The notes under the pieces are model-generated. The model saw only the letters and a program-made list of their open reading frames with translations, made no database searches and had not been told where the DNA came from. Position numbers and translations under genes: made by a program. This document shows, in pieces, positions 33,052 to 41,607 of a stretch of 64,000 bases of DNA (position 1 is the stretch's first letter; each line of letters starts with the position of its first letter). This DNA comes from Saprospirales bacterium (GTDB taxonomy: Bacteria > Bacteroidota > Bacteroidia > Chitinophagales > Saprospiraceae): positions 124,001-188,000 of the forward strand of contig JADJYG010000006.1 in NCBI GenBank assembly GCA_016719895.1, read 5' to 3'.

Positions 33052-33065
33052 TTTGTTGGAATATC

Positions 33066-33100
33066 GCCTGGCAAGACGAGTCGTCTTGCCAGGCTTTTTT
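33066..33100 (+). terminator. terminator 1 after the giant HYR-like gene
   Basis: Near-perfect hairpin GCCTGGCAAGACGA / TCGTCTTGCCAGGC followed by six T, 15 bases after the stop codon. Confidence 0.9.
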
Positions 33101-33152
33101 AGCGCGGGCCACTTTTCCGGATTTCCGGATTCAAAGTGGCCCGCGCTTTTTT
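33101..33152 (+). terminator. terminator 2 after the giant HYR-like gene
   Basis: Perfect 15-bp stem AGCGCGGGCCACTTT / AAAGTGGCCCGCGCT with a 17-base loop and a run of T, directly after terminator 1. Paired terminators suggest that readthrough from this gene is tightly blocked. Confidence 0.9.
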
Positions 33153-33265
33153 ATACAGCTGCCACTTCAATTGCCGGCCTCCGGTGGAGTAGTTATCTCC
33201 CTTGAATATTCCGGCCGGGAAGAGGAAATCTATTTGATTGGAGCGTTGGGGACAACAAGGCAAAT

Positions 33266-33297
33266 AAAAAAAGGGCGCAACCGATTGGTCGCACCCC
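33266..33297 (-). terminator. terminator of the DUF937 gene
   Basis: Read on the minus strand, a 10-bp stem GGGTGCGACC / GGTTGCGCCC with G-U pairs is followed by seven T. It lies about 55 bases past the stop of the DUF937 gene. Confidence 0.75.
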
Positions 33298-33351
33298 ATT
33301 TATCAGGTATGAAATACATTTTCGCGCTACTACCACCTGCCGGCTGGCCGG

Positions 33352-33975
33352 TTACCGCTTGCCGAAAATTCCGCCAAGGATTTGACCAAACACCCCCCCG
33401 CTGCTTTGGGGTTGTTGGGGTTGGCCACCGCCAAGTACGCCGCCAAGCACGTTACCGAGCAAGTCGCCAAAGCCGCCCGATTGGGCATTCTGCGCCGAAC
33501 CCATCAGAATATTGGCCAGACTACCCAGATCGAGCCCGCCGGAACTTTTCGCGCGCCCCAAAACACCCATCACGATGGGCGCCAGGATAGGCATGAGTTT
33601 CATGATCTGGTTGACATTAAGGCCGGAGTTTTGGCTGATTTGTTGTGCGGCAGTTTCCTGCCGATCGCCCAGAATATGCCCGAGTATACCGGCGCCGTTC
33701 AGTGCACTGGAGGATGCGCCTGCGCCTTGCGGCATACCACCGACCATTCCAATCAGGTCGTCCAGTATGCTGCCATCGTGGTCCCGGTCGAGGGCGGAAG
33801 CCAGGGAAGCCAGGCCATTTTCAGTGGAGGCATTGTTGGCCAGTCCACCCAAAAGTGTGGCGAAAATGCCGTTGGCGGCTGCCGCAGTTTGTTCTTTTTC
33901 TGCACCGATTTGTTGACTGAGCTGTCCAACCATGTCGTCAGAGAGCTGGCCCTGGAGTATTTCCATTAAATTCAT
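33352..33975 (-). CDS. DUF937 (YidB-like) domain protein
   Basis: 207 residues, rich in Gly, Ala, Leu and Gln, with the helical pattern typical of DUF937: an N-terminal helix pair (ILQGQLSDDMVGQLSQQIGA), a middle with D-rich HDGSILDDLIGMVGG, a conserved stretch AAQQISQNSGLNVNQIMKL with MPILAPIVMGVLGR, and a Gly-rich tail. The function of the family is unknown; a cytoplasmic location is likely since there is no signal peptide. The first ATG is used; a second Met three residues later is also possible. It has its own terminator and is divergent from the HD hydrolase. Confidence 0.82.
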   Translation of the reverse strand: MNLMEILQGQLSDDMVGQLSQQIGAEKEQTAAAANGIFATLLGGLANNASTENGLASLASALDRDHDGSILDDLIGMVGGMPQGAGASSSALNGAGILGHILGDRQETAAQQISQNSGLNVNQIMKLMPILAPIVMGVLGRAKSSGGLDLGSLANILMGSAQNAQSGGFGDLLGNVLGGVLGGGQPQQPQSSGGVFGQILGGIFGKR

Positions 33976-34259
33976 AGGTTAAATTTTTGTATTGATTTAA
34001 AAAATGAGTGTGTGCAAATGAAGGAAGCCTCAGATTCATCTGTTAACTTCGCAAACGGACTTCCGACGCAAGGAATCTGAAAAGCAACAAAAAGCCCGGG
34101 CATTTTTTTCTTAAACATTGAAAGCGGCGTAAAATTGGCTCTCTGGGCAAAATAATGTAGCAACAGCGGATTAATTTTAAGAAAATAATGATTTTTACGC
34201 TGCCCGTTATCCAACAAAGCTTCAGAAAACTACGTTCACCGAAACACCGACCAGCTCAA

Positions 34260-34853
34260 ATGGATTACCGAGCCGCCAAACAATATATTCTGGCTAAACT
34301 GCGTACGGGTCTTTCCGGCAACCTTAGCTACCATGGCATGCACCACACCCTGGACGTGCTCAAGGTAGCTAAAGCGTTGTGCGAAAGCGAAGGCGTGCTT
34401 GAGCATTCGGTCACTTTGGTGAAAACAGCCGCATTGTTTCACGATGCTGGCTTCGTCAAGGACAAACACGCCGGCCATGAATATGAGGGTTGTTTGATGG
34501 CACGCGCGGTTTTGCCGGGTTTTGGTTATTTTTCCGAAGATGTGGAAATTATTTGTGGGATGATTATGGCCACCAAAATTCCGCAATCGCCAACTAATTT
34601 ATTGGAAGAAATTATTTGTGATGCGGACCTGGATTACCTGGGCAGAGCGGACTTTTATCCGATCGCAGAAACGCTTTTTCAGGAGCTCAACACATACCAG
34701 CTGATCAGTGGGGAGCAAGCCTGGAACAGGCTCCAGGTAAATTTTCTGATGGCACATCATTTCCATACGCGCACCAGCATCCGATTGCGTGAACCCGCCA
34801 AACAACAGTACCTGGAAGAATTAAAGGGTTTGGTGGCTACCTATGAAGTTTGA
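34260..34853 (+). CDS. HD-domain phosphohydrolase
   Basis: 197 residues. The HD metal-binding set is visible: His in YHGMHHT (25-29), the His-Asp doublet ALFHDAG (61-62) and Asp in ICDADLDYLG (121-125). This architecture is found in small metal-dependent phosphohydrolases acting on nucleotides or signalling nucleotides; the substrate cannot be told. The start at 34260 (MDYRAAKQ) is preferred over 34188 because the upstream extension has no domain character. Its last 17 bases overlap the convergent histidine kinase gene. Confidence 0.82.
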   Translation: MDYRAAKQYILAKLRTGLSGNLSYHGMHHTLDVLKVAKALCESEGVLEHSVTLVKTAALFHDAGFVKDKHAGHEYEGCLMARAVLPGFGYFSEDVEIICGMIMATKIPQSPTNLLEEIICDADLDYLGRADFYPIAETLFQELNTYQLISGEQAWNRLQVNFLMAHHFHTRTSIRLREPAKQQYLEELKGLVATYEV

Positions 34854-36378
34854 GCGGGAGGGATATCCACGATAAACAGGCTGCCTCCCTTTCTGCGCGT
34901 TCTACCCATATCCGACCGCCATGTTGCCGCACTACCTGTGCGGCATAACTCAGGCCAAGGCCGTGGCCTTTCACGTTATGTTGATTGCCCGAGGGCAGCC
35001 GGAAAAATTTATTGAAGATTTTGGATTGATACTCCGGCGGAATACCTGCGCCGTTATCGCGTACCTGTAGCCGCACGGCTGCCGGCGTATTTTCCAGGGA
35101 TACCTGGACAAACGGTTGGTCTGCCGCATACTTCAGGGCGTTGTCCAGGAGATTAAACACGACGCCGGCAAGGTGTATCCGGTCGCCGTTCACCGTCAGG
35201 GCGGATACATCGGCGGGGAGCTGCAACTGAACGGTGGCGCCGGCGCGTTCGGCCTGCAAAGCCATAGCGTCGATCACCTGGCGAACCATTGGGGCCATTT
35301 GCAAGGGCTCGAGTTTGAGCTGCGGCTCCTGTTCTTCAAACATCGACAAGCGCAGTACTTTTTCTACGAGCAGGGATAAGCGATCCAGTTCGCGTTTGGA
35401 GTGCGCCAGGTAAGCGCGCGTCTTTTCCGGGTTATGCAGGGCGTCAAAATCGCTCAAGGCCTCCAGGGCAACGCCAACCGTGGTGATCGGCGTTTTGAGC
35501 TCATGAGTTATATTGCTGATAAATTCGCTTTTCAGGCGGGCTAACCGCTGTTGTTGGCGGAGCGACCGGTAAATCTGTAGAAATGCGGCAAGGGTTATTC
35601 CAAAAACAAAAAAAGCAAACGCAGCAGAGGGCGTCATTTGGCGCCAGAGGTACGCGCGGTAATCTGAAAAATTGGCGGCATAAAACCGGTGTGCCAGCAG
35701 ACCTGCCGGCGCCGGCCGGGTTGTGATTCCACCGGATACCCAGCTCAGCGGCAAAGCATCGCTGTGGATGATTTCAAAAGGCAGCGTGATACCCGCTGAA
35801 GCAAGGCGCTCCCGGTACCGCTTTTGCAGCTCAGTAATCGGCAGGGTATTTTTTTCGATCCGAAAAAAATGGTCGTTGCCTTTGACGCCGGTTAAGCGCT
35901 CGGGCAGGTGGAGCAGCAAACGGTCCATTCCACCGCCTGGAACCGGCGCTGCCGAATCGGAAGCAGCGATGAACACCACTACCTGGTCGTACCGCATGGA
36001 ATCCGGCGGGTGATGTTTACTATTATCTTCCGTTCCCACCCGCACGACCATTTTAGTATTTGATTTTAACTGCCGAACGGCGGAATCCTGCAAATAGGGC
36101 GGGGGGAATGCGTTTCGGCGAGTGGCCGTCAGGAAATCCGGTATTGCCGGCGCGGGGTAAAGGTTGTCCGTCCCGCTATTGGTATGGACAAGGCTCCTGC
36201 GCACCAGCGAGTCCTGCAATGCCATAATTGTTTGCTGAAAAAGGTATTCGGTTTCCTGGCTCAAACGGTCGTACTGCTCCTTGTACACCTTGCGCAGCCA
36301 AAGCGCCTCAAACGCCCCCAAGCAGGTCAGGCTGGCGATAATAAGCCACAGCGAGCGATGTATTTTCTGATCAGGCAT
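34837..36378 (-). CDS. membrane sensor histidine kinase
   Basis: 513 residues. One membrane helix at about 8-28, an extracytoplasmic sensor region (30-245) with no recognised fold, a second helix at about 250-272, then the kinase core: H box FISNITHELKTP with phosphoacceptor His292, N box LLDNALKYA (about 410), G1 DNGAGIP (441) and G2 GHGLGLSYA (471). The start at 36378 places the first helix near the N-terminus; the frame is open to 36423. No response regulator is adjacent, so its partner is elsewhere. The 3' end overlaps the HD gene, so the two transcripts converge. Confidence 0.92.
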   Translation of the reverse strand: MPDQKIHRSLWLIIASLTCLGAFEALWLRKVYKEQYDRLSQETEYLFQQTIMALQDSLVRRSLVHTNSGTDNLYPAPAIPDFLTATRRNAFPPPYLQDSAVRQLKSNTKMVVRVGTEDNSKHHPPDSMRYDQVVVFIAASDSAAPVPGGGMDRLLLHLPERLTGVKGNDHFFRIEKNTLPITELQKRYRERLASAGITLPFEIIHSDALPLSWVSGGITTRPAPAGLLAHRFYAANFSDYRAYLWRQMTPSAAFAFFVFGITLAAFLQIYRSLRQQQRLARLKSEFISNITHELKTPITTVGVALEALSDFDALHNPEKTRAYLAHSKRELDRLSLLVEKVLRLSMFEEQEPQLKLEPLQMAPMVRQVIDAMALQAERAGATVQLQLPADVSALTVNGDRIHLAGVVFNLLDNALKYAADQPFVQVSLENTPAAVRLQVRDNGAGIPPEYQSKIFNKFFRLPSGNQHNVKGHGLGLSYAAQVVRQHGGRIWVERAEREAACLSWISLPLKLHR

Positions 36379-36532
36379 GCAGTGCGTGTGGAACGCCGGT
36401 TCGGTGGTGAATGGCTGCGGCACAGCCGGTTGCCTGCAAAATTACTTTCTTTAGGGAAGCCGGCTGGCTTTGATTAACCTTAATTAACCAAAAATCAAGG
36501 ACGATTAACCTGCCGGCCCCTGTTACCGGTTT

Positions 36533-36540
36533 TACCTTTG
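36533..36540 (+). promoter_or_regulatory. candidate -7 element of the GLPGLI gene
   Basis: TACCTTTG matches TAnnTTTG 17 bases before the ATG at 36558. The expected -33 TTTG is not clear, so support rests on the -7 element and position. Confidence 0.35.
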
Positions 36541-36557
36541 TCAAAAAACACAGGATT

Positions 36558-37304
36558 ATGAAACCGTATATTTTGCTCTTTTGGCTTGGCCTGTTTTTAG
36601 GAACGGCGTTGACGGCTCAAAAAACTACCGGCGTGATTCAGTTTGAAGAAAAAATGAATATGCACCGCAATTTACCGCCGGATGCCGGCGATATGCGGGC
36701 AATGATTCCCGAATTCCGAATTATGAAAAGCGAGCTGCTTTTTACCGGTACGGAAAGTTTGTACCGAAATGTGGAAGAGGAAGAAGACGATACGGAAATG
36801 GGCGGCGGCGGCGGTGTTATGATCCGCATGCAGCGCCCGGATGCCGTTTTTTATAAAAACTTAAGTACCAACCGAAAAATTGACCGCCGGGAGTTCATGG
36901 GTAAGTATTATCTCATAGAAGACGCCATCGGGCAAACGCCCTGGAAGATTGGCGCCGAAACGCGGGAAATACTGGGTTACTCCTGTATGCAGGCGGTATG
37001 GGACGATACCACCGGCGGCCGCCAACGCCACCTGACGGCCTGGTTTGCACCGGATATTCCGGTTGCCGCCGGCCCTGTCACTTATGGGCAACTGCCTGGC
37101 ATGATCTTGCTGCTGGATATCAATACCGGCGAACTGCAGCTGACGGCAACAAAAATTGAATGGACAGCCCCGAACAAAGGCGAGTTGGAAGCGCCTTCCA
37201 AAGGCGATAAAATTACCCAGGCTGAATTCCAGCAATTGATGGACGAGCGTATTCGCGCCATGGGCGGTAGCAGCGGCCGGGGTATCCGGGTGATCCGGAA
37301 TTAA
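36558..37304 (+). CDS. GLPGLI-family secreted protein
   Basis: 248 residues with a signal peptide (MKPYILLFWLGLFLGTALTA, cleaved before Gln-Lys-Thr). The signature GQLPGMILLLDIN (about 172-184) matches the GLPGLI motif, and the preceding TAWFAPDIP is typical of this Bacteroidota-specific periplasmic or outer-membrane family of unknown function. An acidic stretch (EEEEDDTEMGGGGGV) near residue 75 is unusual. It is divergent from the histidine kinase gene across a 180-base spacer. A link to the kinase is possible but only positional. Confidence 0.88.
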   Translation: MKPYILLFWLGLFLGTALTAQKTTGVIQFEEKMNMHRNLPPDAGDMRAMIPEFRIMKSELLFTGTESLYRNVEEEEDDTEMGGGGGVMIRMQRPDAVFYKNLSTNRKIDRREFMGKYYLIEDAIGQTPWKIGAETREILGYSCMQAVWDDTTGGRQRHLTAWFAPDIPVAAGPVTYGQLPGMILLLDINTGELQLTATKIEWTAPNKGELEAPSKGDKITQAEFQQLMDERIRAMGGSSGRGIRVIRN

Positions 37305-37362
37305 CAGCGCAAGGGAGGACACTCAACGATTGCTTTCCGGCTGATCCAGCGGTATGCCTTCG

Positions 37363-38730
37363 TCAAATGCGCCGGCGCTCCTCCATCCAGGTTTGAAACA
37401 CTTGTTCCACTTCGGCGCCGTCCCAGTTTTGTTCGATGCCGGGCAGTGCAAGGATCTGGCGGAATAAGTCGTTTTGCTGGTCATCTTCGCGCAGGGCGAC
37501 ATGGTAGGGCGTGTTGCTGAACGAGACCATGGAATACACCGGCATAAAGTCTGGATGACGCTCGTGCAGGTTGGCGGCAATTTTTTTGCGCAGCAGGAAC
37601 ATTGGGTCCGCCACCAGGTCTCGCATTTCGATGAAATTGCGAAGCGCCAGCTCGAGGATGGCATCGCCATCCTGCTTGCGCCGGCTGGAGAAGTCCGGGA
37701 TAATGCGGGACCAATCGCCGTTATAATCATCGTACATCGTGTCCAGAATCGTACAATCTTCAAAACCGGCGTTCATGCCCTGGCCATAAAACGGCACGAT
37801 GGCGTGGGCGGCATCGCCGATAAGCAGAATGCGTTCCTGCCATTGCCAGGGATAGCACTGCGTGGTGACCAGCGAGGAGGTGGGGTTTTTCCAAAAATCG
37901 CTGAGGATATCTGGCATCAGCGGCTGGGCGTCGGCGAAATAGCGGTTGAAAAAATCCAGCACGGCATCGTTGCCGGACAAATGTTCGAAAGACACGGGGC
38001 CCTCGAATGGCAGAAAAAGGGTGCAGGTAAAACTGCCGTCGGCATTGGGCAGCGCGATCAGCATAAAGTTGCCGCGCGGCCAGATGTGCAGTGCGTTGGG
38101 ATCCATACGGTGGCTGCCGTCGGGCGCGGGCGGAATATGCAGTTCTTTGTATCCGTGGTCGATATACCGTTGGATATAGTTGAAGCGGTCGGTGCGTTGC
38201 AAGGCATACCGCACGGTGGAGAAGGCGCCGTCGGCGCCGAATATCAAGGGTGCGGCGACTGTTTTGATCTCTCCGGTTCGTACGTTTTCAAACGCAACTA
38301 CGGGGCGTTGCAGATCCATATCTGCGCAGCGGTGTTCGAAGTGGAAGTGCACATTGGGGTATCCGGCGGCGATGTGGAGCAGTTCCAGGTTCAGGCCTTC
38401 GCGCGATACGGAATAAATCGCCTCTCCGGCTTTGCCATAAGGCTGGTAGGTGCGTTCGCCATCCACGGCGTGCATCATGCGGCCGGGCATGGGGATGGCT
38501 ACTTTTTCAATTTTTTCGCGAATACCGGCTTTGTCTATGGCAGCCCAGCCACGCACGCTCATAGCCAGATTGATCGAGCGGCCGCCGGCGTAACCGGCAG
38601 TGCGCATATCGGGCCTGCGCTCATAGACGTCGACGCGGTAGCCGCGCCGGGCGAGGAACACTGTCCACAGGGCGCCAACGAGGCCTGCGCCTACGACTAC
38701 GGCTTGTTTGGTGTTGGTTGGGTCAGGCAT
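37363..38730 (-). CDS. kmo: kynurenine 3-monooxygenase
   Basis: 455-residue FAD monooxygenase that hydroxylates L-kynurenine with NADPH and O2, a step of tryptophan breakdown and of the quinolinate route to NAD. It has the FAD-binding GxGxxG (VVVGAGLVGA, 11-20) and the second FAD motif GDAAHAIVPFYGQGMNAGFED. The family-typical GYAGGRSINLAMSVRG segment and the C-terminal HxxFMPVYSMVSFS region separate it from other group A hydroxylases. The start at 38730 sits just before the FAD fold; a further in-frame ATG at 38766 would add 12 residues. No kynureninase or 3-hydroxyanthranilate dioxygenase gene is adjacent. Confidence 0.92.
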   Translation of the reverse strand: MPDPTNTKQAVVVGAGLVGALWTVFLARRGYRVDVYERRPDMRTAGYAGGRSINLAMSVRGWAAIDKAGIREKIEKVAIPMPGRMMHAVDGERTYQPYGKAGEAIYSVSREGLNLELLHIAAGYPNVHFHFEHRCADMDLQRPVVAFENVRTGEIKTVAAPLIFGADGAFSTVRYALQRTDRFNYIQRYIDHGYKELHIPPAPDGSHRMDPNALHIWPRGNFMLIALPNADGSFTCTLFLPFEGPVSFEHLSGNDAVLDFFNRYFADAQPLMPDILSDFWKNPTSSLVTTQCYPWQWQERILLIGDAAHAIVPFYGQGMNAGFEDCTILDTMYDDYNGDWSRIIPDFSSRRKQDGDAILELALRNFIEMRDLVADPMFLLRKKIAANLHERHPDFMPVYSMVSFSNTPYHVALREDDQQNDLFRQILALPGIEQNWDGAEVEQVFQTWMEERRRI

Positions 38731-38817
38731 GGTGCAATTACATTTATTGAAAAAATAGTCGGACAAAGTTCTTGTATTCCGGAAAACAGCAAGTGTGGCT
38801 GCCGTTATTTGGAATGA

Positions 38818-40128
38818 TTACAGTTCGCCGGCCAGCAGCTGCAGCCGCAGTTCGGCCGTTTTTAAATTGTACAACACTACATTTTGGCGGAGCAGCGTTT
38901 GTTCGAGTGCATTTTGGGCCGACTGTACTTCAAGGGCATTTGTTTGGCCCAGGCGGAAACGTTCGGTGCTGACCGACAGGCTTTCGCGGGCGTTCCGGGC
39001 ATTGTCGGCTTCCAGTGTCAGTACCTTTTGTTGGGTATGGAAAAAGGCGAGCTGGTTGTCGAGTTCGGTTTCGATGGCCAGCCGCTGGGCGTCTGCCCGC
39101 ACGGCGGCTTGTTCGGCTGCCACCCGGGCCACGTCCACCTGCCGCCGGATATTGCCGCCGGTGTAGAGCGGCAACACCAGCGATCCGCCGATCACAAAAC
39201 CTGTTTGGGTGTTGTTGAGCAGAAACCCGGCCCCGTTGTCGGTGCGTTGAACGTTGAACTGACTGATTCCGGTGATGCGGGGTTTGTTCAATGTCCGGGT
39301 TTCATCGACGGTAAGGGCTGCGATATCTGCATTTTTCCGCAGGGCAAGCAACTGCGGGTTTTGCGCCAGCATCTGCTCGAGCAGGCGGGATCGATCGGGG
39401 GAGTAGGTGTTTTCGAGTGTTTCAACCACTTCGAATGCTGTTTCCGGCGGCCGGGCCAGCCAGAGGTTGAGGCTGTGCATGGCCGTGGAGGTGGCCGTTT
39501 GCTGGGTAAGCAGGTTGGAGCGCTGCTGGTTAAGGTCGATTCGGGCCTGAAGGGCGTCGGTTTGGGCGGCAAAGCCGGCGGCGAGCCTGGCTTCGGCAAT
39601 GCGCAGCCGTTCTTCGTTGAGCGAAATGATCTCCTGCGTCGAACGCTCCAGGAGCCGGCTGCGGACGATATCGTAGTACGCCAGCAGGACGTTGGCGGAG
39701 GTTTGTTCGATGGCGGCCTGCAGATTGATTTGCCCCAGCGCTTCCAGCGCTTCCAGGCGGTTTTTGGCAATGACCATGCGTTGGCCGTCGAAAAGTGTCC
39801 AATTTAGCTGCACGCCGGCGTTGACGGCGTTGAAGGGAGCGCCGATGGCATTGAATTCGTTTCCGTTGGCCAGTTTTTGCTGGAAAGCGCTGAGCGTAAA
39901 ATTTTCATTGGCCACCAGGTTGACCGTTGGCAGCATGCCTGCATTCGCCCTGGTGTTGTTTAATCGCGCAATTTCCGCATCGCCGCGTACCAGCCGGATA
40001 TCAAAGTTGTTTTCCAGGGCAATCCGTACAGCTTCTTCCGGGGTCAGGAGTGCCGGCGGCGGAATTTGGGCAAACGCTGGCGCGGTTGATAGGCAAAGGA
40101 ACAGCAGGAGGAAAAGTCGTTTCAGCAT
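38818..40128 (-). CDS. TolC-family outer-membrane efflux protein
   Basis: 436 residues. The start at 40128 gives a signal peptide (MLKRLFLLLFLCLSTAPAFA, then Gln). The mature protein shows the duplicated long-helix pattern of TolC channels: LTPEEAVRIALENNFDIRLV at the N-terminus, repeated Ala/Gln-rich amphipathic helices, and the conserved GxxNALEVQSAQNALEQ near the C-terminus. It usually works with an inner-membrane pump and periplasmic adaptor; neither is next to it, so the partner is encoded elsewhere. The frame is open to 40320, but the upstream part lies in a region containing an inverted-repeat element and is not coding. Confidence 0.9.
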   Translation of the reverse strand: MLKRLFLLLFLCLSTAPAFAQIPPPALLTPEEAVRIALENNFDIRLVRGDAEIARLNNTRANAGMLPTVNLVANENFTLSAFQQKLANGNEFNAIGAPFNAVNAGVQLNWTLFDGQRMVIAKNRLEALEALGQINLQAAIEQTSANVLLAYYDIVRSRLLERSTQEIISLNEERLRIAEARLAAGFAAQTDALQARIDLNQQRSNLLTQQTATSTAMHSLNLWLARPPETAFEVVETLENTYSPDRSRLLEQMLAQNPQLLALRKNADIAALTVDETRTLNKPRITGISQFNVQRTDNGAGFLLNNTQTGFVIGGSLVLPLYTGGNIRRQVDVARVAAEQAAVRADAQRLAIETELDNQLAFFHTQQKVLTLEADNARNARESLSVSTERFRLGQTNALEVQSAQNALEQTLLRQNVVLYNLKTAELRLQLLAGEL

Positions 40129-40538
40129 AGTAGCACTATTTGGATAGCAGTTTGACATTCGACATGCCACTAAGGGTCGGCAAGCCTCCGGGTTGGCCAG
40201 CTGCCGTAAAATGGCCGGTCGTGCAGGTGCAAAAGTAAGAAACCGTCTGAAAACCCCTACCGGTCGGCAAGACGCATCCTTTACCGCTATGCTTCGGCTA
40301 TTTTTTCGGCAATAGGACAAGGCTATTCCCTCAAAAATGAGCCTTGCTTAGCGCCAAAATATACGCCTTTCCGCCTCGCCAGGGGTTTTCGGACGGTTTC
40401 TAAGATTAACTTTTCAGGTAAATTTTCCGGCGCCCCGGCAAATAACGAATCGAATGCAGGTCGGTATGCCGATTATTTGGCGCTTTCCGTGTCGCGCATT
40501 ACTTTTCGGCCAGTAACCAATGCCCGTACCATTAAAAC
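40129..40538. other. divergent intergenic region between tolC-like and tdh
   Basis: 410 bases without a gene. Its centre is a 164-bp inverted-repeat element (40238-40401). The remainder should hold the promoters of the two divergent genes; no site matching both halves of the Bacteroidota promoter was found. Confidence 0.6.
40238..40401. repeat. 164-bp inverted-repeat element (MITE-like)
   Basis: Ends are 21-bp inverted repeats with one mismatch: 40238-40258 begins AGAAACCGTCTG and 40381-40401 ends CGGACGGTTTCT, with the inner part AAAACCCCT / AGGGGTTTT. About 122 bases lie between, with no ORF. No convincing target duplication is visible. Size and ends fit a non-autonomous transposon remnant. 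Confidence 0.65.
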
Positions 40539-41498
40539 ATGAAACAAGAGCATATTCTGATTATTGGGGCTGGCGGCCAAATCGGGTCTGTACTGACCGA
40601 TACCCTTCGCGAATTGTACGGAGACGACCGGGTGGTCGCTTCGGATTTGCACCCACTGGAAGGTCAGTCGGGGCCGACGGAGGTGCTGAATGCCCTGGAA
40701 GGGCAAGCCCTCGAAGCCGTGGTAAAGAAATGGCGCATCAATCAAATTTACCACCTGGCAGCTATCCTGAGCGCCACAGGCGAAAAAGATCCGATGCGGG
40801 CTTGGAACGTCAATATGACCAGCCTGTTCAATGTGTTGGAAATTGCCCGGCAACGCGGCCTCGGTAAGGTGTATTTTCCGTCTTCCATAGCGGTGTTTGG
40901 CCGGGAGGCGGCTCCTGTGGATACCCCTCAATACGAGGTGCTGATTCCCGAAACCGTATATGGGATTAGTAAAGTGGCGGGCGAAAACTGGGCTAACTAT
41001 TATTTCCGGAGGTATGGCGTGGATGTGCGTTCGTTGCGATACCCCGGTATTATCGGGTACCAGAGCATGCCCGGCGGCGGCACTACCGATTATGCCGTGG
41101 ATATTTACCACTACGCCATTCAAAAAAAGCCGTTTGAATGTTTTTTACGCGCCGATACCCGCTTGCCGATGCTTTATATGCCTGATGCGATCCGGGGCAC
41201 GGTCGAGCTCATGGAAGCGCCGGCCAACAGCCTTTCCGTGCGTACCAGCTATAACCTCGCGGGCATGAGTTTTACGCCGGAAGAAGTGGCCTCCAGCATC
41301 CGGAAATTGATGCCGAATTTCAAAATAACCTACAAACCGGACTTTCGGCAGGCTATTGCCGATTCGTGGCCGGCGGCTATCGACGATTCGGCAGCCCGGT
41401 ACGACTGGCATTGGCATCCGGAATATGACCTGGACGCCATGACCAAAGACATGTTGCGCCATCTGGCCGTCAAGTATCACCTGGGCGAACTGGCCTGA
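40539..41498 (+). CDS. tdh: NAD-dependent L-threonine 3-dehydrogenase (SDR/epimerase type)
   Basis: 319-residue short-chain-dehydrogenase-fold enzyme oxidising L-threonine to 2-amino-3-oxobutyrate. It has the N-terminal Rossmann motif IIGAGGQIGS (8-17), YHLAAILSATGEKDP (71-85), PSSIAVFG (114-121), catalytic Tyr141 and Lys145 in YGISK, and the family-specific PGGGTTDYAVDIYHYA, LPMLYMPDAIRGT and PDFRQAIADSWPAAIDDSAA blocks. These match the epimerase-like threonine dehydrogenases of bacteria and trypanosomes rather than the zinc-dependent type. No kbl (2-amino-3-ketobutyrate CoA ligase) gene is adjacent. Start at the first ATG. Confidence 0.92.
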   Translation: MKQEHILIIGAGGQIGSVLTDTLRELYGDDRVVASDLHPLEGQSGPTEVLNALEGQALEAVVKKWRINQIYHLAAILSATGEKDPMRAWNVNMTSLFNVLEIARQRGLGKVYFPSSIAVFGREAAPVDTPQYEVLIPETVYGISKVAGENWANYYFRRYGVDVRSLRYPGIIGYQSMPGGGTTDYAVDIYHYAIQKKPFECFLRADTRLPMLYMPDAIRGTVELMEAPANSLSVRTSYNLAGMSFTPEEVASSIRKLMPNFKITYKPDFRQAIADSWPAAIDDSAARYDWHWHPEYDLDAMTKDMLRHLAVKYHLGELA

Positions 41499-41607
41499 CT
41501 GGCCGGGGAATGCTGCAGGAGGAGGGATACAGGCCTTGGTGCACACACCTTCCGGAGCGGCTGGAGGAAGAAAATCTCCCTTGCACATCACTCAATCATT
41601 CCATACG

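Noticed and set aside
37474..38817. 447-codon plus-strand frame opposite kynurenine 3-monooxygenase
   Set aside because: Antisense to a clear FAD monooxygenase; no motif in the translation.
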